A stretch of DNA of 64,000 nt, from positions 1-64,000 of the forward strand of contig JASJQH010000004.1 in NCBI GenBank assembly GCA_040143965.1, written 5' to 3'. The notes under the pieces are model-generated. The model saw only the letters and a list, made by a program, of their open reading frames with translations. It searched no databases and had not been told where the DNA came from. The translations under genes and the position numbers were made by a program. Shown piece by piece: positions 36,830 through 48,972 of the stretch (position 1 is its first letter; every line of letters begins with the position of its first letter). Source of the DNA: Basidiobolus ranarum. Its lineage: Eukaryota > Basidiobolomycota > Basidiobolomycetes > Basidiobolales.

Positions 36830-37891
36830 TTCGAAAGAGTGCCACAATAACTGGAGATATTTAGTGTAGAAGCACCTATTAAATAACCCTTCTAAGGAGA
36901 CAGTGTGTTTTCACAACGATAAACTTGCAAGCAGAGTGGTTGTTATGTGAGAAGCTTGAACTCAGGAACAACGGCTTAGAGAGGCTTGAAGCAGCTACAA
37001 CCTGATAAATCTAGTACCAAAAAAGAAATGAGGTAAATATTGAAAATTAAACATCTAATTGATCAATAAATCAGGAACAAATCAGTAATAACATAGACAT
37101 AATTTCGAGGAATAGAAAGCCACCGCGTGTCACTTCATCACAAAGGTGATGAGTGATGTTGAATGAGTAAAATCAATCATTTGATGTCATAGTAGTCACT
37201 TTTTGTTGCCTTAGCTAGACAATATCCAAGATCTCCTTTAAACCCTAACCCTAAACTTAATCCTAATCATAGTTTATTCCTCGATTGCTTTTTGTAGTTA
37301 GTAGTTACTAGCACAAGGATAGTTCTTTCGTTTCCAAAGCACACAGCTTGTTTCTACAGGTACGTTGTATGTAAAGATTGTTAGTCAATTAGGTTTATTA
37401 CACGTGTGTGTTCGAGGGATTGCTAAATAAATTGGAATGTCAAGAGCGATCAATTGGATGTAAGATTGTAGACTTAGAACTCACTGACGTTAAATATAAA
37501 AGTTTGGTCGTTCAATGATATAGTATAATCGTTCGGTAGATGAAGAGAAATGTCAAGAAACTCATATTTGATCTCTCACTTTCAAACTTTCTTTATGACA
37601 ATTGTCGGTCAATATGAGTAATTGAGATAAGTTGGGTAAAATGTAGTGTTGACGATATACCACAGAAGGCATCTTTTATCTGTGAGTTTACTTACAGTGC
37701 CTGAAACCGTATGGCAATTCGTACATACAGTTGGTGAACCAAGGAGCCCCCAGCCACCACAAACCAGATGAAATTACTATGTTGACATGGCCAAGTCAAA
37801 ACTTAATGCTTAATCTCAACACTAGAAGGAATTCAGCAATACCAAGCAATACCCCAACCCTAGAGCAGTAACCCTAAGTAACACTAAAATG
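36830..37891. other. ERD2 upstream region
   Basis: No coding region is seen. The stretch contains the telomere-box dimer listed separately and single telobox-like motifs near 37868 (GTAACCCTAAG). Confidence 0.5.
37242..37257. promoter_or_regulatory. Telobox dimer AACCCTAACCCTAAAC
   Basis: Two and a half copies of the CCCTAA unit occur upstream of ERD2. In many fungi such sequences bind Tbf1/Teb1-type Myb factors in housekeeping promoters. That role here is inference. A similar dimer occurs at 58393-58406. Confidence 0.35.
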
Positions 37892-38044
37892 CATGGTATA
37901 AATCATTGTATAAATCATGGTATAATAGAATTAAGCGGTATGGATCATGGTATAAGTAGATCACGAACCCGAAAATGGGAATTTATTTGACGCTAGATCA
38001 AACAACAGGACATCCCATTTGGATCAAACAATAAGACATTCCAT
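37892..38044. repeat. Short direct repeats downstream of the defensin-like gene
   Basis: A 12-base unit (CATGGTATAAAT) occurs almost three times at 37892-37925, with a further CATGGTATAAG at 37946. Then a 23-base unit beginning GATCAAACAA is repeated at 37996-38018 and 38022-38044 with three mismatches. The function is unknown. Confidence 0.6.
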
Positions 38045-38058
38045 AAGTAAAGGCACTG

Positions 38059-38343
38059 TTAGTAAGCGCTAGCAGAGTTGTTTCCGTTCAACCCGATGAT
38101 CAAGCTGGTAAGATCGTGATTGTCACACCAGCAGAGGACATGGGTTGTTTCCTGACCGTAGCACCTGTTGTACTGGACGTTGTAGTATTGATGTTGCAAG
38201 CAGTATTGTTGACAGTTTTTCTTGGATTTGGAGCAATAAGCATCGGTGGCTGGCTGGTTGATGACTGTCTCCTGGGGATCGGCTGAGACAAGACCAGCAG
38301 TAGCAAGCAGAGCAAGGCAGAACAATGCAGAGAGTTTGAACAT
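38059..38343 (-). CDS. Secreted six-cysteine, defensin-like peptide
   Basis: The product is 94 residues. The start at 38343 was chosen because it opens a standard signal peptide (MFKLSALFCLALLATAGLVS, cleavage expected after about residue 21); an upstream in-frame ATG at 38376 would spoil it. The mature part has six cysteines spaced C-x6-C-x3-C-x12-C-x9-C-x-C. The CxxxC and CxC pair is the arrangement of cysteine-stabilised alpha-beta (CS-alpha-beta) folds such as fungal and insect defensins. A hydrophobic, Asn/Ser-rich tail of about 20 residues follows. Family membership is inferred from spacing only. The spacing between Cys4 and Cys5 is longer than in plectasin-type peptides, so it could be another small secreted cysteine-rich family. 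The gene has no intron. Confidence 0.6.
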   Translation of the reverse strand: MFKLSALFCLALLATAGLVSADPQETVINQPATDAYCSKSKKNCQQYCLQHQYYNVQYNRCYGQETTHVLCWCDNHDLTSLIIGLNGNNSASAY

Positions 38344-38933
38344 TTCAATTAGAATGATTCTGGACATTCTCCACATCTCCCTTTATATGTGCTTCGAACT
38401 TGACTGGATGGGAAATGGTCGTATGTATAGAAGGTCAGTCATATGCCAGTAATTTCTCGATATGGCATAGACATTTAGCTTATATTGGTAAGATATGCGC
38501 TGATGACACTTGTTTACGAGGCTAGCATCAAGAGTCAAGTATTAAGTTACAAGTATGAAATCATGTTGTGCTTGCAATTAAGGCTGTATATGGATATATT
38601 AGAAAGAGTGGGTAAGGAGCGGGTAACGGTCAGCTATCATGACTAACGGTATCTATCAGCGTCATCTTGCGCATATCGCAACAAATGTATCTTAGTTGTG
38701 ATGGAGATCTTATGCAGGGGTGTTTCTGTTGTTCTTTTAATCAGTATGCAGAGGATATCTTTGGTTAGAATCGTACTTAAGAATCGACCCAGGATAACTT
38801 TTGATTATCTTAATTAAAAGCCGTTTCGAGCTGCATTCAAAGAAAATCTGCCCAAATAAATCTCGAGTTCAAAACAAACAAACATATCAGTAGATGCTAG
38901 GTACAGGTCACATTTTAGTCTTGTACGCTTGCA
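38344..38933. other. Divergent promoter region
   Basis: This separates the defensin-like gene (minus) from the Treslin/Sld3-like gene (plus). No coding region is seen. Confidence 0.5.
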
Positions 38934-41900
38934 ATGGATTTTGACGGCTGGGTTGGCTCGCCTTCAGCGAAATTGCGCATTCCGCCACACGTAGTATTTC
39001 TTATAGATTTATCTTTCCTCAAGCATCCTTTTCACAACCCATCCACACCAGAGGTGGCATTCAATCGCCTGGTGATTATTTTGGAGAAAGTATTAGTGTA
39101 CTTCCATCAATATGTTGATTCTAGGTTTAGGTGGGGAGTGCAGTGTTTTGATGCTTTGGACAGCCCGGATATATCTGTTATTTCCCGAGGACGTTTTCAC
39201 GAACTCAACGGACTCAATTTTAAAAGCGTTCTGGAGCAGCTTCAGGTTGAATTCAACAAGATTGTGAATGCAAAAGAATTAAAGAGAAGTAAGCCTATCT
39301 TGGAGAACATTTCTGTCAGGCTTGCACAGGTTCTTTCCGATTTTGCCTGGCACGAAAATCCTTTATTAAATGTACCTAGACTTGAGCCTGAGCGAAGAGA
39401 AAATGAGCCTATACCAGTTAAGAACTATTTGTATGTGTTGTCTTTGCTTCCACAAGATTATTTGGAAATGCTATGTTGGCTAGACGGGAAAATGTTTGAC
39501 ACTTGGAACGATCAAATAAGATATTATATTACTGGACGTAAACCAGACTTCGATACTCTCTCAAACCGTATACAGAGCCATCTTATAACCCGTGGACTAT
39601 GCGAAGGATATTCGAAGTCAGGGATTTCGTTGAACTGGATCAACATACGGAATCTTGTCTCTTCAGTAATATTCAGTATTTCTTCTAAACCCACTTTCGT
39701 TCTCTAAATATTATTTGTTTTTTGTCAGGATACTGAATTAGATGTATTCGGCGATCTGGTAAAGACTTACCTAGGAAATGCCTTGGAGGCTTTTGGGGGC
39801 GCCATTATCCCACTAGAACCATTTCTCACAACATCTACACATGTGCCCTTCTCAGCATTATTCAAGCATTATCGTAAAAAGTTCATTGATCCTGCTATTG
39901 GACCAAGGTTGTTAGAGTCTAATTGCCTTGTAGCAAAACTGAGACACATCGACAGTTCGCACTCCATTACACTGGCCTCTTCAACAGGTATTTTCTATCT
40001 CTCTCGGATTTTTGAACGTAGATTGACGTTCTTTACTTAGGCTGTCAATGCTCGCTGATAATTACAACATTAAATAAGTAAGTCCGACATATTGTATGGT
40101 GGTTGGTTATATATACCTAATAGGCTGCGATCATAGCGATGCACAAACTCTCAAATTCAAGTCTCCCACTAACTTGGAAGCTGTTCAAAGAAAACTCACA
40201 TTCAAAACTGGGGAGATTCTGTACAAATTTCGATCGCACGGTTTACCTTTCGATTGGATCTTGCGCTCGATTGATCAGAAGTTTCTTTGTCATCCAAATC
40301 ATGCTACTCTCGAAGAAACAGCTAATCTCACTGAACTATTACAGTCCTTGTTGAAACATCAACAGGCTCTCATCCTAAAACTTGAGTTGCTAGTCGATCT
40401 ATCGAGCGAAACAACCATGGAGGCTAGCGAAACTTCTACAGAAACGAGATATGGGATTTTGGAGGCGGTTAGTGAAACTTCGGGAATTCTTACGTTACTC
40501 AAGCCTGGTGTTGAGGAACAACATATGATTGCTCTTGGACATCCTATGTTAAAGGTAGTTGATATATTTACCTCTGAAAGCATACTAGCATGGTATCCAT
40601 ACCTTTATTTTCTTCTAGGGAGATGTGGAACGGAAACAAGAAAATCGAGAAACATTCGGTGAGTAGATTTCTTACGATTCGTGAGAGTAAACGATATTCA
40701 TTAAAACTATCTCATTCCTAGTGACTTCATTTTCCCCTTTCTACTTGGAGAATTGGTGGACAGATACTAAACTAAGGGATATAATTGATGATGCGGACGA
40801 CGAACAGGGAAACATTTCTGTTGATTGCGAAGCTCCCATCATACCAGAGACTCAAGTTCGAGAGATTAGGTTTGTCTTGATTCTATTTGGTTTAATACTC
40901 GTTTGTAGTGCTTTGTTCATATTCTGCATACTTCTAGCCCGATTCCTAAGCCTGTTATATCCGAGTCAAAGGATGAAGATAAAGAAAATGTACCTCCTAC
41001 AAATGGCAACGGTAATGGCGACCAAAGCTACGCTGAAGATGTTCGAGGATACATCCAAAATGACTACTTTAATGCACTTTACGATAACAAGGTTTCTCTT
41101 GCTTACAAGAACCACAGCTCACTGCCTATCCTTACTGTTTATACCATTTTAGGTTCAACTGTACGAATTTGTGGAGGCAGCGATGAAAAATCACTTGCTT
41201 GTTGAACCATCCCGAATGTTTGTAAGTATGGACTTTATTCATTAGAGAAAATCGACATTTGGACTAACTTCTCACAGGAATACCTGGAATTTCTCTGTTC
41301 AGACCTGATATTAGACCTGGGAACCCTGGAGGAAAAGTACAAATCTAATATCCCATGTCTGATTAACAACCCAGAATCCTCGGAACCTACACTACTATCG
41401 GACAATGAGCTGAACTATTTTAAAGCCTGGGCGAGGAATAAAAATGAGCCCGATTTCAAGCACAACCATATCCACGAACTGAAGATAAGAGAGTAAGCTT
41501 GTAGATGGAGCAGTTTTCCACGAGTGTCAATTCAAACCATTCCCCTATTTTAGGATTTATCTTCAAATCATCCTATTGTTGGAATTCATGAGAATTAGAA
41601 GAGCATTCAAAGACCACGTAAAAGCATCCCATTCGATCCCCATGAACGTAGACGAAACTAGAATCCTTTCCAAGAGTGAAGTCTTGCGTAGATTGGACAC
41701 CTTCTGGGACCGACTGTTTATCTGGATTTCCATAGGTTCTGGTGGTTTGTTCTCTGTGGAAGAGAAAGAGGATCCTGGGTATGATGCCATGCGAAGATTC
41801 TACAACCACGTGTGCTACAAGTAGTATCCTTTAAACAACAGATTTGTTTTAGAACCTTTTGTACCAAAAGTACTCCTTGACATATGTAACCAGCTATCGA

Positions 41901-42626
41901 TCTAGTATTCCGGAAATCATAAAGGTTATTGTGAAGAAGATCAAATCAGATATGATGCCATCCACGCCTACCTTACCGAAGCCCGAGCCGAAGTTACGGA
42001 GAAGAACTAGAGTAATGAAGGATAAGATTCCAACTGAAAGTCCCAGCCCCCGCAAGGGGAATCGACGAACTATCATGGAGATCAATAGCAAAAGAAACGA
42101 GATCATTTTCAACAACCCACTGTTCAAGAACAGAGAGGTTGCAATTCAAAATCAGATAAAATATGATGAGAACAAGGCTCCAGAAAATGGACAATCGTCG
42201 AAACGTGAGGACAAACAATTACTTGCGATCGATCTCTTGAGCTACTTCTAATATTCAACTAAACTAGGAAAACGTAAACCATTTTCTCCTGATAACTTGA
42301 TCAATGCAAAGACAGCCAGACGTACTATGAAGGTAGGTGCATCATTTGGTGCGAATTCCACGACTATTTACTAATCAATCCATATCATTGCATGTCTTTA
42401 GTCGCCACTTTTGGAATACTCCCAATATAGCACATCTATCGACTCTCCGATTAGCACTCCGGATCAACATTTACGGCAACTAGACAGGTCTAAGCTTATC
42501 GTTGCACAATCACCAGAGAGTAGCCCGCTCCCCATCGAGTCGGAAGACGTTAATTTTATACCGCGAACTCCAGAACGTGTTGTTTCTGATAACGAGGACA
42601 TTTTCGTTGCTGAGTCGCCTACCTAA
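38934..42626 (+). CDS. Treslin/Sld3-like DNA replication initiation factor
   Basis: A gene of about eleven exons; the first five junctions were checked and keep phase (38934-39656, 39729-39987, 40124-40554, 40619-40658, 40722-40869). The N-terminus matches animal Treslin step by step: HVVFLIDLS, VLVYFHQYVDSRFRWGVQCF, GRFHELNGLNF, LSDFAWHENP, YLYVLSLLPQDYLEML. The middle contains an Sld3/Treslin-type helical block: YFNALYDNK, EYLEFLCSDLILDLGTLEEK, RIYLQIILLLEFMRIRRAF. The last exon holds a cluster of CDK consensus sites (KSPLL, DSPIS, STPDQ, QSPESSP, RTPER, ESPT). In yeast, CDK-phosphorylated Sld3 binds Dpb11 and brings Cdc45 to the MCM helicase; Treslin does the same with TopBP1. I infer that role here. 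Confidence 0.75.
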
Positions 42627-43386
42627 ATGAAAGCAAGTGCAAGCCTTACACATTTCTTCAACTTTTCGCTTGAACCTTCGAAACTGTACCATTTATGCAT
42701 TTTACTATGTTCTGCTGACCAATGTTGGTTGTTATTATTTACTCCTACCGTCGTCCCTCTATCTCATCTCCTCATAGAAAAGCTTTATTTCTTCATGTAA
42801 TTCAAATTTGATATTTCTTTGCTCCTGCCATCAACTTCCCCACAGTCCACCCGTATTGATAAGGAACCCAAAGTAAACTGCAAAATAATCCTTATTTCTG
42901 GAATATTTATATGGTTGCCCCATGGCATACTCTACTGGTGTATTCTGATCGAAATCATTCTAGAAGATTCATCATTGATTGAATCCGCCATCCATCAAGA
43001 TTTGATTTAATCTGATTTAATTGATATGGATTTGGATTCAAGAGGAAACCATATATGGTTGATGACCGACTGTGGGAAAAAGTTGTTTAATGGAACAAAA
43101 TCAGTTAGCTCTAGGTGGATTCAGTGGATTCCACCTTCGATTCATGTTTAGTTTCTGGTTTGATTTGCGTGTGAAACGGAGAAAGAGTGGAAGGAGTAGA
43201 GAGAGAAAATGCAAGTCAGATATACAATTTATCCGTCTCGCAAAACTAACCAGGGCTATTTCCCATAGGTATTTAGGTGACGTTGGTTGGTAAAAGAACG
43301 GAACGAGCGGGCAAATTCAAATATATTAATCCAAGCCCCCGCTAGCAAAGAGTGACTTTCTCCTATTCTTCCTCAAGTTTGAAAAC
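42627..43386. other. Intergenic, no gene seen
   Basis: This holds the 3' flank of the replication factor and the promoter of ETF-beta. Open frames here have no coding character. Confidence 0.5.
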
Positions 43387-44333
43387 ATGTCCTCCCTACG
43401 AGTATTAGTTGGTTGCAAGCGTGTAATCGATTATGCAGTGAAAATCCGGGTTAATTCCTCCAAGACTGCCGTTGAGACAGCTGGGGTTAAGCATTCTATG
43501 AACCCCTTTGATGAAATAGCCGTTGAGGAAGCGGTGCGCATGAAAGAAAAGTTAGGCAAGAGGATTTCTGAAGTAGTGGCAGTCTCCTGTGGTACCTCGA
43601 AATGTCAAGAAACTCTTCGTACCGCTTTAGCTATGGGTGCTGATAGAGCTATTCACGTGGATGTGAAAGATGAAGCCAATCTGGAGCCACTGGCTGTTGC
43701 CAAAATGCTCAAGGCGATTGTTGAGAAAGAAAAGATCGATGTAGTAATTGTAGGCAAACAAGCAATTGATAATGATTCAAACCAAACAGGTCAAATGTTA
43801 GCTGGTCTGTTGGATTGGCCTCAGGTGAGTGGGAGATATAAGATATCCTTACAACTATACTGATTCTTTTCGCTATGTAGGCTACATTTGTTTCCAAGGT
43901 GGAAATCAAAGATGATAATAATATTGTGGTAGATAGAGAGATTGATGGTGGTTTGGAGACCATCGGCTTCAAGGCACCAGCGGTTATATCTACCGATTTG
44001 AGGTATATTCATAAAGAACCTCTTATCACGTAAATTCTACTAAGCACCCGAACATAGATTGAACGAACCGCGTTATGCTTCTCTCCCAAACATCATGGTA
44101 ATATCTCTACTATGCTAACGATTTTGTTCGCTTATATTCGCTAATCCGACTCAATATAGAAAGCGAAAAAGAAACCATTAGTCAAGACCACTCCGGAAGA
44201 ACTTTCGGTAGACATTAAACCACGCCTACAAATTCTTGAAATCACCGAGCCAGCCAAGCGTTCCGGTGGCAAGATTGTGGAAAGTGTAGATGAACTTTTG
44301 AATAAACTGAAGAATGACGCTGGTGTATTGTAA
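43387..44333 (+). CDS. ETFB: Electron transfer flavoprotein beta subunit
   Basis: Four exons (43387-43824, 43881-44002, 44058-44097, 44160-44333) sum to 258 codons, giving 257 residues, the normal size. The matrix ETF heterodimer takes electrons from acyl-CoA dehydrogenases and passes them to ETF-ubiquinone oxidoreductase. Family blocks are [50 protein letters not shown], the AMP-binding loop region [20 protein letters not shown], and the beta-ETF signature [20 protein letters not shown] assembled across three exons. The ending [12 protein letters not shown] is typical. No extended N-terminal presequence is present, as in human ETFB. Confidence 0.95.
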
Positions 44334-45112
44334 ATTAGGACATTATCCGCGTACGCTTGAAGTATCTTTCCGTTCATCCAGTTTCCTCAGTTCATATCCT
44401 TTTGAGCACTTGCATCCATTTACAGTAAAAACATAAAGCAATTGAACCATCGGTTGACATTACAAACACAATGAGACTTTATTTAATACTTCTCTATATG
44501 TAACAGTCCCTATCCACCATGCAACACAACGCTGCCCACGATACTGCCTTCAATAAAAAAGAAGTATTATTAGTGGGGAAATGTCTGGAACAAAGAGATT
44601 AATTACTGATTTGCTAGTAACAATGCTCACCAAATGTATTCGTCATACATTGCCTTGTTAATCAAAGTTAACAGAGATCTCTTTGAATGCGTCAACGTCA
44701 GCAATGCATATATGTATCAATTTAAGTAAATGAACGGCGTTGGGATATTTTGTTTACCTTTCATCGCTTTGTATTCTCCCAACTTTTGCTTTAAACAAGG
44801 GTATGATATATATTAGTGAAACATCACATCTACCTTATTCCTCGTTGTTTAATATCCCAATTTGAATTCTTTTATCACAGTGGACGAATCCTATTCTATT
44901 TTCAGCGTAGCCCAATTTGGCCAGTCCATTATAGCTAACCTAAGCGATATTTCAACCAACCAGCTCCCGCCAGTTTGAACCAACCCTCGTACCCACTTTC
45001 CCTCCCCCTAATATTAGTGTGGTGTATCTTTGCTTCTTGTCCTTTAGAACCTGTTCAGCTTATTTCTCTTACCGCTGATTTTCTTTTATTTCTTTCTCTG
45101 TAATAAAGAACA
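44334..45112. other. Intergenic, no gene seen
   Basis: This holds the 3' flank of ETFB and the promoter of the Rho-GDI gene. It is T-rich before the start codon. Confidence 0.5.
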
Positions 45113-46136
45113 ATGTCCGAGTCTTTTGATAACGAAGAGTTGGTTCCTACCACTACCGTTGGCTACAAGCCTGGTGAGAAGAAGACCATCGAAGAACTAA
45201 CTGCCCTTGATGCCGAAGATGAATCTCTTCGCAAATGGAAGGAAAATCTTGGTCTAGGCAAAGCTGCTGGTATTCATCTCACTCTTAGCTTTACGGTTGT
45301 TTATGTGTATATATCTCTAACTGACCCTTCATAAATACATAGTTAGCGCTTCAGATGACCCAAGAAAGGTAAATAGGTGTTGTTTGATCCCTTCATCAGA
45401 TTGCATCGGATTGACTTGTTTGTTAGGTTGTCGTTTTACAACTCGCCTTAGAGGTTCAAGGTAGACCTGATGTTGTACTGGACTTGTCCACGCCTGGTAA
45501 TTGTTCATACGTTGCGTTCCTGTAGAAGGCTTGTTCTAACATATTTATGCAGAGGCTATCACCAAGGCAAAGAATGACGTCATCACCATCAAAGAAGGTA
45601 TCGAGTACAGATTGAAAGTGAAGTTCCGGTATGTTTATTGCTTGTTTTCTGTAAGAGTTTAATTTGCTAAGTGCCTTGTTAGTATTCAACACGAAGTCAT
45701 CTCTGGCCTCAAGTTTCTCCAAGTCGTAAAAAGAAAGGGTATTCCTGGTAAGAGTTCAATGAATATTCGCTGTAGAGAAACCTTTAAACTAATCGGCTCA
45801 TGCCAGTTGATAAAACTGAGGAGATGATTGGAAGTTATGGTCCTTCCGCCGAAGTCTACGAAAAGAAAGTCAGTAGCACTCTCCATTCGCATACTTATTG
45901 GGTCTGCACCCATGCTAACCGACGTTTGATTTCATGTAGTTCTTGACTGAGCAAGCACCCAGTGGCCTTCTTACTAGAGGACGTTATAACGCCAAGGTAA
46001 AGAGCGTATTGCAGTGTTTTTGTTGAAGTCACGCTGTGCTAATAGAAGTTTTTAGAGCAAATTCATCGACGATGACAAGTTCAGCCACATGGAATGGTCA
46101 TGGTCATTTGATATCAAGAAGGATTGGGACAACTAA
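45113..46136 (+). CDS. RDI1: Rho GDP-dissociation inhibitor
   Basis: A gene with at least seven short introns, encoding about 200 residues. Rho-GDI extracts prenylated Rho/Cdc42 GTPases from membranes and holds them in the GDP form in the cytosol. The N-terminal regulatory arm contains GYKPGEKKTIEELTALDAED and ESLRKWKENLGLG. The immunoglobulin-like domain follows in pieces: VVVLQLALEVQGRPDVVLDL, NDVITIKEGIEYRLKVKF, HEVISGLKFLQVVKRKGIP, DKTEEMIGSYGPSAEVYEK, FLTEQAPSGLLTRGRYNAK and DKFSHMEWSWSFDIKKDWDN at the end. These are diagnostic of the family. The introns are about 50-90 bases. Neighbours are unrelated in function. Confidence 0.95.
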
Positions 46137-46846
46137 GCTCCGCCTAAATAATGTATTTACCAATTGACCTATATTGAGGATAATAACGACTATCCCATCA
46201 TACAATACCCGAATTTCTAATTTCTCTACAGCTTCTTTATGTCAAGATTCAATTACCATTTCTCAATAAAGTCGTAGTTGAATTTAATGTGCCATTTAAC
46301 CCCAAGATTGACAGTTTCAAAGCAGAATCCAGCATAAGGTTTCCTAAAATCTGCCCAGGATTTTGATCAATTTCTGCTGGCCCTATTGGCTAATCTGGTC
46401 CCACTCCTACATAATGACGGATACTTCAGCAATCATGTCACGAATCAGAAGTGATCTGGAGGCATTATGGGGGAGGGGTAAGGGGTGAGAGTGAAGAGCA
46501 TTCGACAGATGAGATTTTAGTACAGTTTAGGAAGCATCAAGATTATTTATGTGTTTATAATAGGTGAATGCCAAATCTATCTATTATTTCAGGCTATGAA
46601 ATTCCCTAAGAATCGTTGACCTGAATTACTGTAGGCCAAGTGACTGACACTAAAAAGACTTACTGGCTGTTTTCTCTCTCTCTCTTCCCCTTCTCTATCC
46701 CTTTGATTCTTACCTTTGTTGAAGTTTGATAGTCTTTCAAGTGGTATCCCACTCTTTCTATCTCTCTATTGAAGAAAGTTAATAACAGTCGGAGATTTGT
46801 GTCTTTCCATACTTTTTTTACTTCAACTTTACTCAGGCCTATAACT
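46137..46846. other. Intergenic; promoter of the PKA regulatory subunit gene
   Basis: No gene is seen. A long pyrimidine tract (CTCTCTCTCTTCCCCTTCTC-like) lies near 46672-46695, about 150-170 bases before the start codon. Confidence 0.5.
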
Positions 46847-48457
46847 ATGGAGCAACCCATTCTACCAACACCTACTGGTTTTGCGGAGATAATCCAAGAC
46901 CTACACGAAAAAGTGGTTCAAGCACAACCAAAAGACCTCTATCAATTCTGTGCCGAATATTTTCAGGAAAAACTTCGACAACAGCGAGAGGATTTGTTAA
47001 ACCTTGGTAAGTTCAGTCGAAGCTATATACTTTTCCACTTTCCAACTACTTCTCCTTTATCCTACACAAAAATTCCCTATACTTTTGCTAATATATTTTT
47101 GGATGTATTTCTCCTTTTCTTTGTATTATCGAAACTATGTTATAACTCCTAATTTTTATTTTACCCTTTTCTAGCTGCTCATACTAGCTCTGGGAATTCC
47201 TACATTCGAGATATTTACACTCAGAACTCATCAAACCATTTAACTCCAAATAACATCCGTCCCAATGGAATAAACCATAGTCCAGTTGTGTACGAAGATA
47301 GTGATGAGGAAGATGAAGTATACCTCTCTGGTCAAGAGGAAATATTAGAAGAAGGTTTAGAAGAAAATAGTAGGACTTTGGAAATGCAGCCACAAGAATC
47401 GGAAGAAACAATGGCAGATGATGAAGAAGAAGAAGTCGATGATTTAACGGCTGATTCGGAAGATGACGAGGATATCATTATTTGTGACGATCCACCTATG
47501 CCAGTGGCCTACAATCGTGGTCGTCGTACTAGCGTTAGTGCTGAATCCATGACTCCCACTAATGACGGGACTTATGAGAAAATCAATATTCCGAAAGCAA
47601 TGGAACAACGTCAAAGGATCGAAGTTTCACTGGCCAATAATTTCTTGTACAAAAATCTGGACGAAGAGCAATATCGCGATGTAATCGATGCCATGTCAGA
47701 AAAGAAAGTAAGTAATAAAGAGTCGATCATAAAACAAGGGGATGTTGGGGATTATTTCTATGTAGTAGAAACCGGTACTTTCGATGTATTCGTTACTAAG
47801 AATCATGAAGAACCCATGAAGGTGGCTGAATACGGACCCGGTGGTAGTTTTGGCGAATTAGCTTTGATGTATAATGCTCCACGTGCTGCAACAGTTACCG
47901 CTACTTCCGATGCAGTTTTATGGGCATTAGATCGAGTTACTTTCCGTCGCATTTTGATGGAGCGTACCAATACCAAAAGAAGGATGTACGAAGCTTTTCT
48001 AGAGGAGGTGCCACTGCTCGTTTCACTAGAGCATTACGAACGCCACAAGATAGCGGACGCACTCGAGTCCATGGTCTTTAGCGATGGAGACATAGTTATC
48101 CGTCAGGGCGATGTTGGGGATAGCTTCTACATCATTGAATCCGGTGAAGCCAGAGTCACGGTCGTTGACGATGATGGCGTTGAGCATGAGCTTCCTGGAT
48201 TGAAAAAAGGGTACTATTTCGGAGGTACGGTTGTTCACATCCCTCCTCATTAGAACCCATTAACTAATTGCTTTATCATCACTCTAGAGCTAGCACTTTT
48301 AAATGATAGGCCTCGTGCCGCAACCATTTCCGCTAAAGGACGCTTGAAGGTCGCTACGTTGGGTAAGAAAGCTTTTGTTCGACTGCTTGGACCTGTGGTA
48401 GATATTATTAGACGGAACACAGCGAACTACAAGGTGGTATCTCATCATGTTGAGTAA
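46847..48457 (+). CDS. BCY1: cAMP-dependent protein kinase regulatory subunit
   Basis: Three exons (46847-47006, 47175-48224, 48288-48457) sum to 460 codons, giving 459 residues. The protein holds the PKA catalytic subunit inactive until cAMP binds. The N-terminal dimerisation/docking helices read EIIQDLHEKVVQAQPKDLYQ. An acidic linker leads to the inhibitor site GRRTSVSAESM, whose serine makes it a phosphorylatable (type II-like) site as in fungal Bcy1. Two cAMP-binding domains follow. The first has the phosphate-binding cassette FGELALMYNAPRAATV. The second has FGELALLNDRPRAATI, split by intron 2 just after the first codons. Each retains the Glu and Arg that contact cAMP. It fits functionally with the Rim15-type kinase a few kilobases away, which PKA restrains in yeast. 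Confidence 0.95.
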
Positions 48458-48972
48458 ATTCAATACCGCAAATATAGATATCAATAATAAGTATAATGAA
48501 TATTCGATTTACTTCTCAACGTACACGTTCTTTTCCCTCCAGCCAACAGAAAAGAACGACCCAATTTATCAAAGTGGCAACTGTCTACCTCTTTAATGGT
48601 GCTTTATATTATTTTGTTAGTCAAGTATGTTATGTGACTTTTTTCACTTGTCTTTGTTCCCTACGAAGAACCCCATCTACAACCACAAAATATAAAACAT
48701 CTTACAAAATGGCTTGGCTTTCCTGTTGCTTGGGTAACATAAATACGTTTGTGAAATCGGTTTATTCAGACCACAACATTAGTGAATCGCGTAAGAACGA
48801 GCAAGCTTCTATGAGAAGAAAAGAGAATCCAATCACGATAAGATGCGAGTAAACAAATTGATTTTAGTGTAAAAGGAAGATTGGGAGTGAGTGTATAAAC
48901 CAAACAAGAAGGAAAATGGTGGGCAATTGAATTGAATTGAGTTGAATTGAAATGATTGTTTACTGCGATGAA
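48458..48972. other. Convergent 3' flanks
   Basis: The 3' ends of the PKA regulatory gene and MRP51 face each other here. A 118-codon plus-strand open frame at 48496-48852 was judged spurious. Short TTGAATTGAATTGAGTTGAA microrepeats occur near 48925-48950. Confidence 0.5.

Noticed and set aside
37242-37257. Chromosome end or interstitial telomere
   Set aside because: Only about two CCCTAA units are present with normal genes on both sides, too short for a telomere tract.
48496-48852. Plus-strand open frame of 118 codons after the PKA regulatory gene
   Set aside because: It lies in a short convergent 3' region, has no recognisable motif, and its composition follows the local AT-rich sequence.
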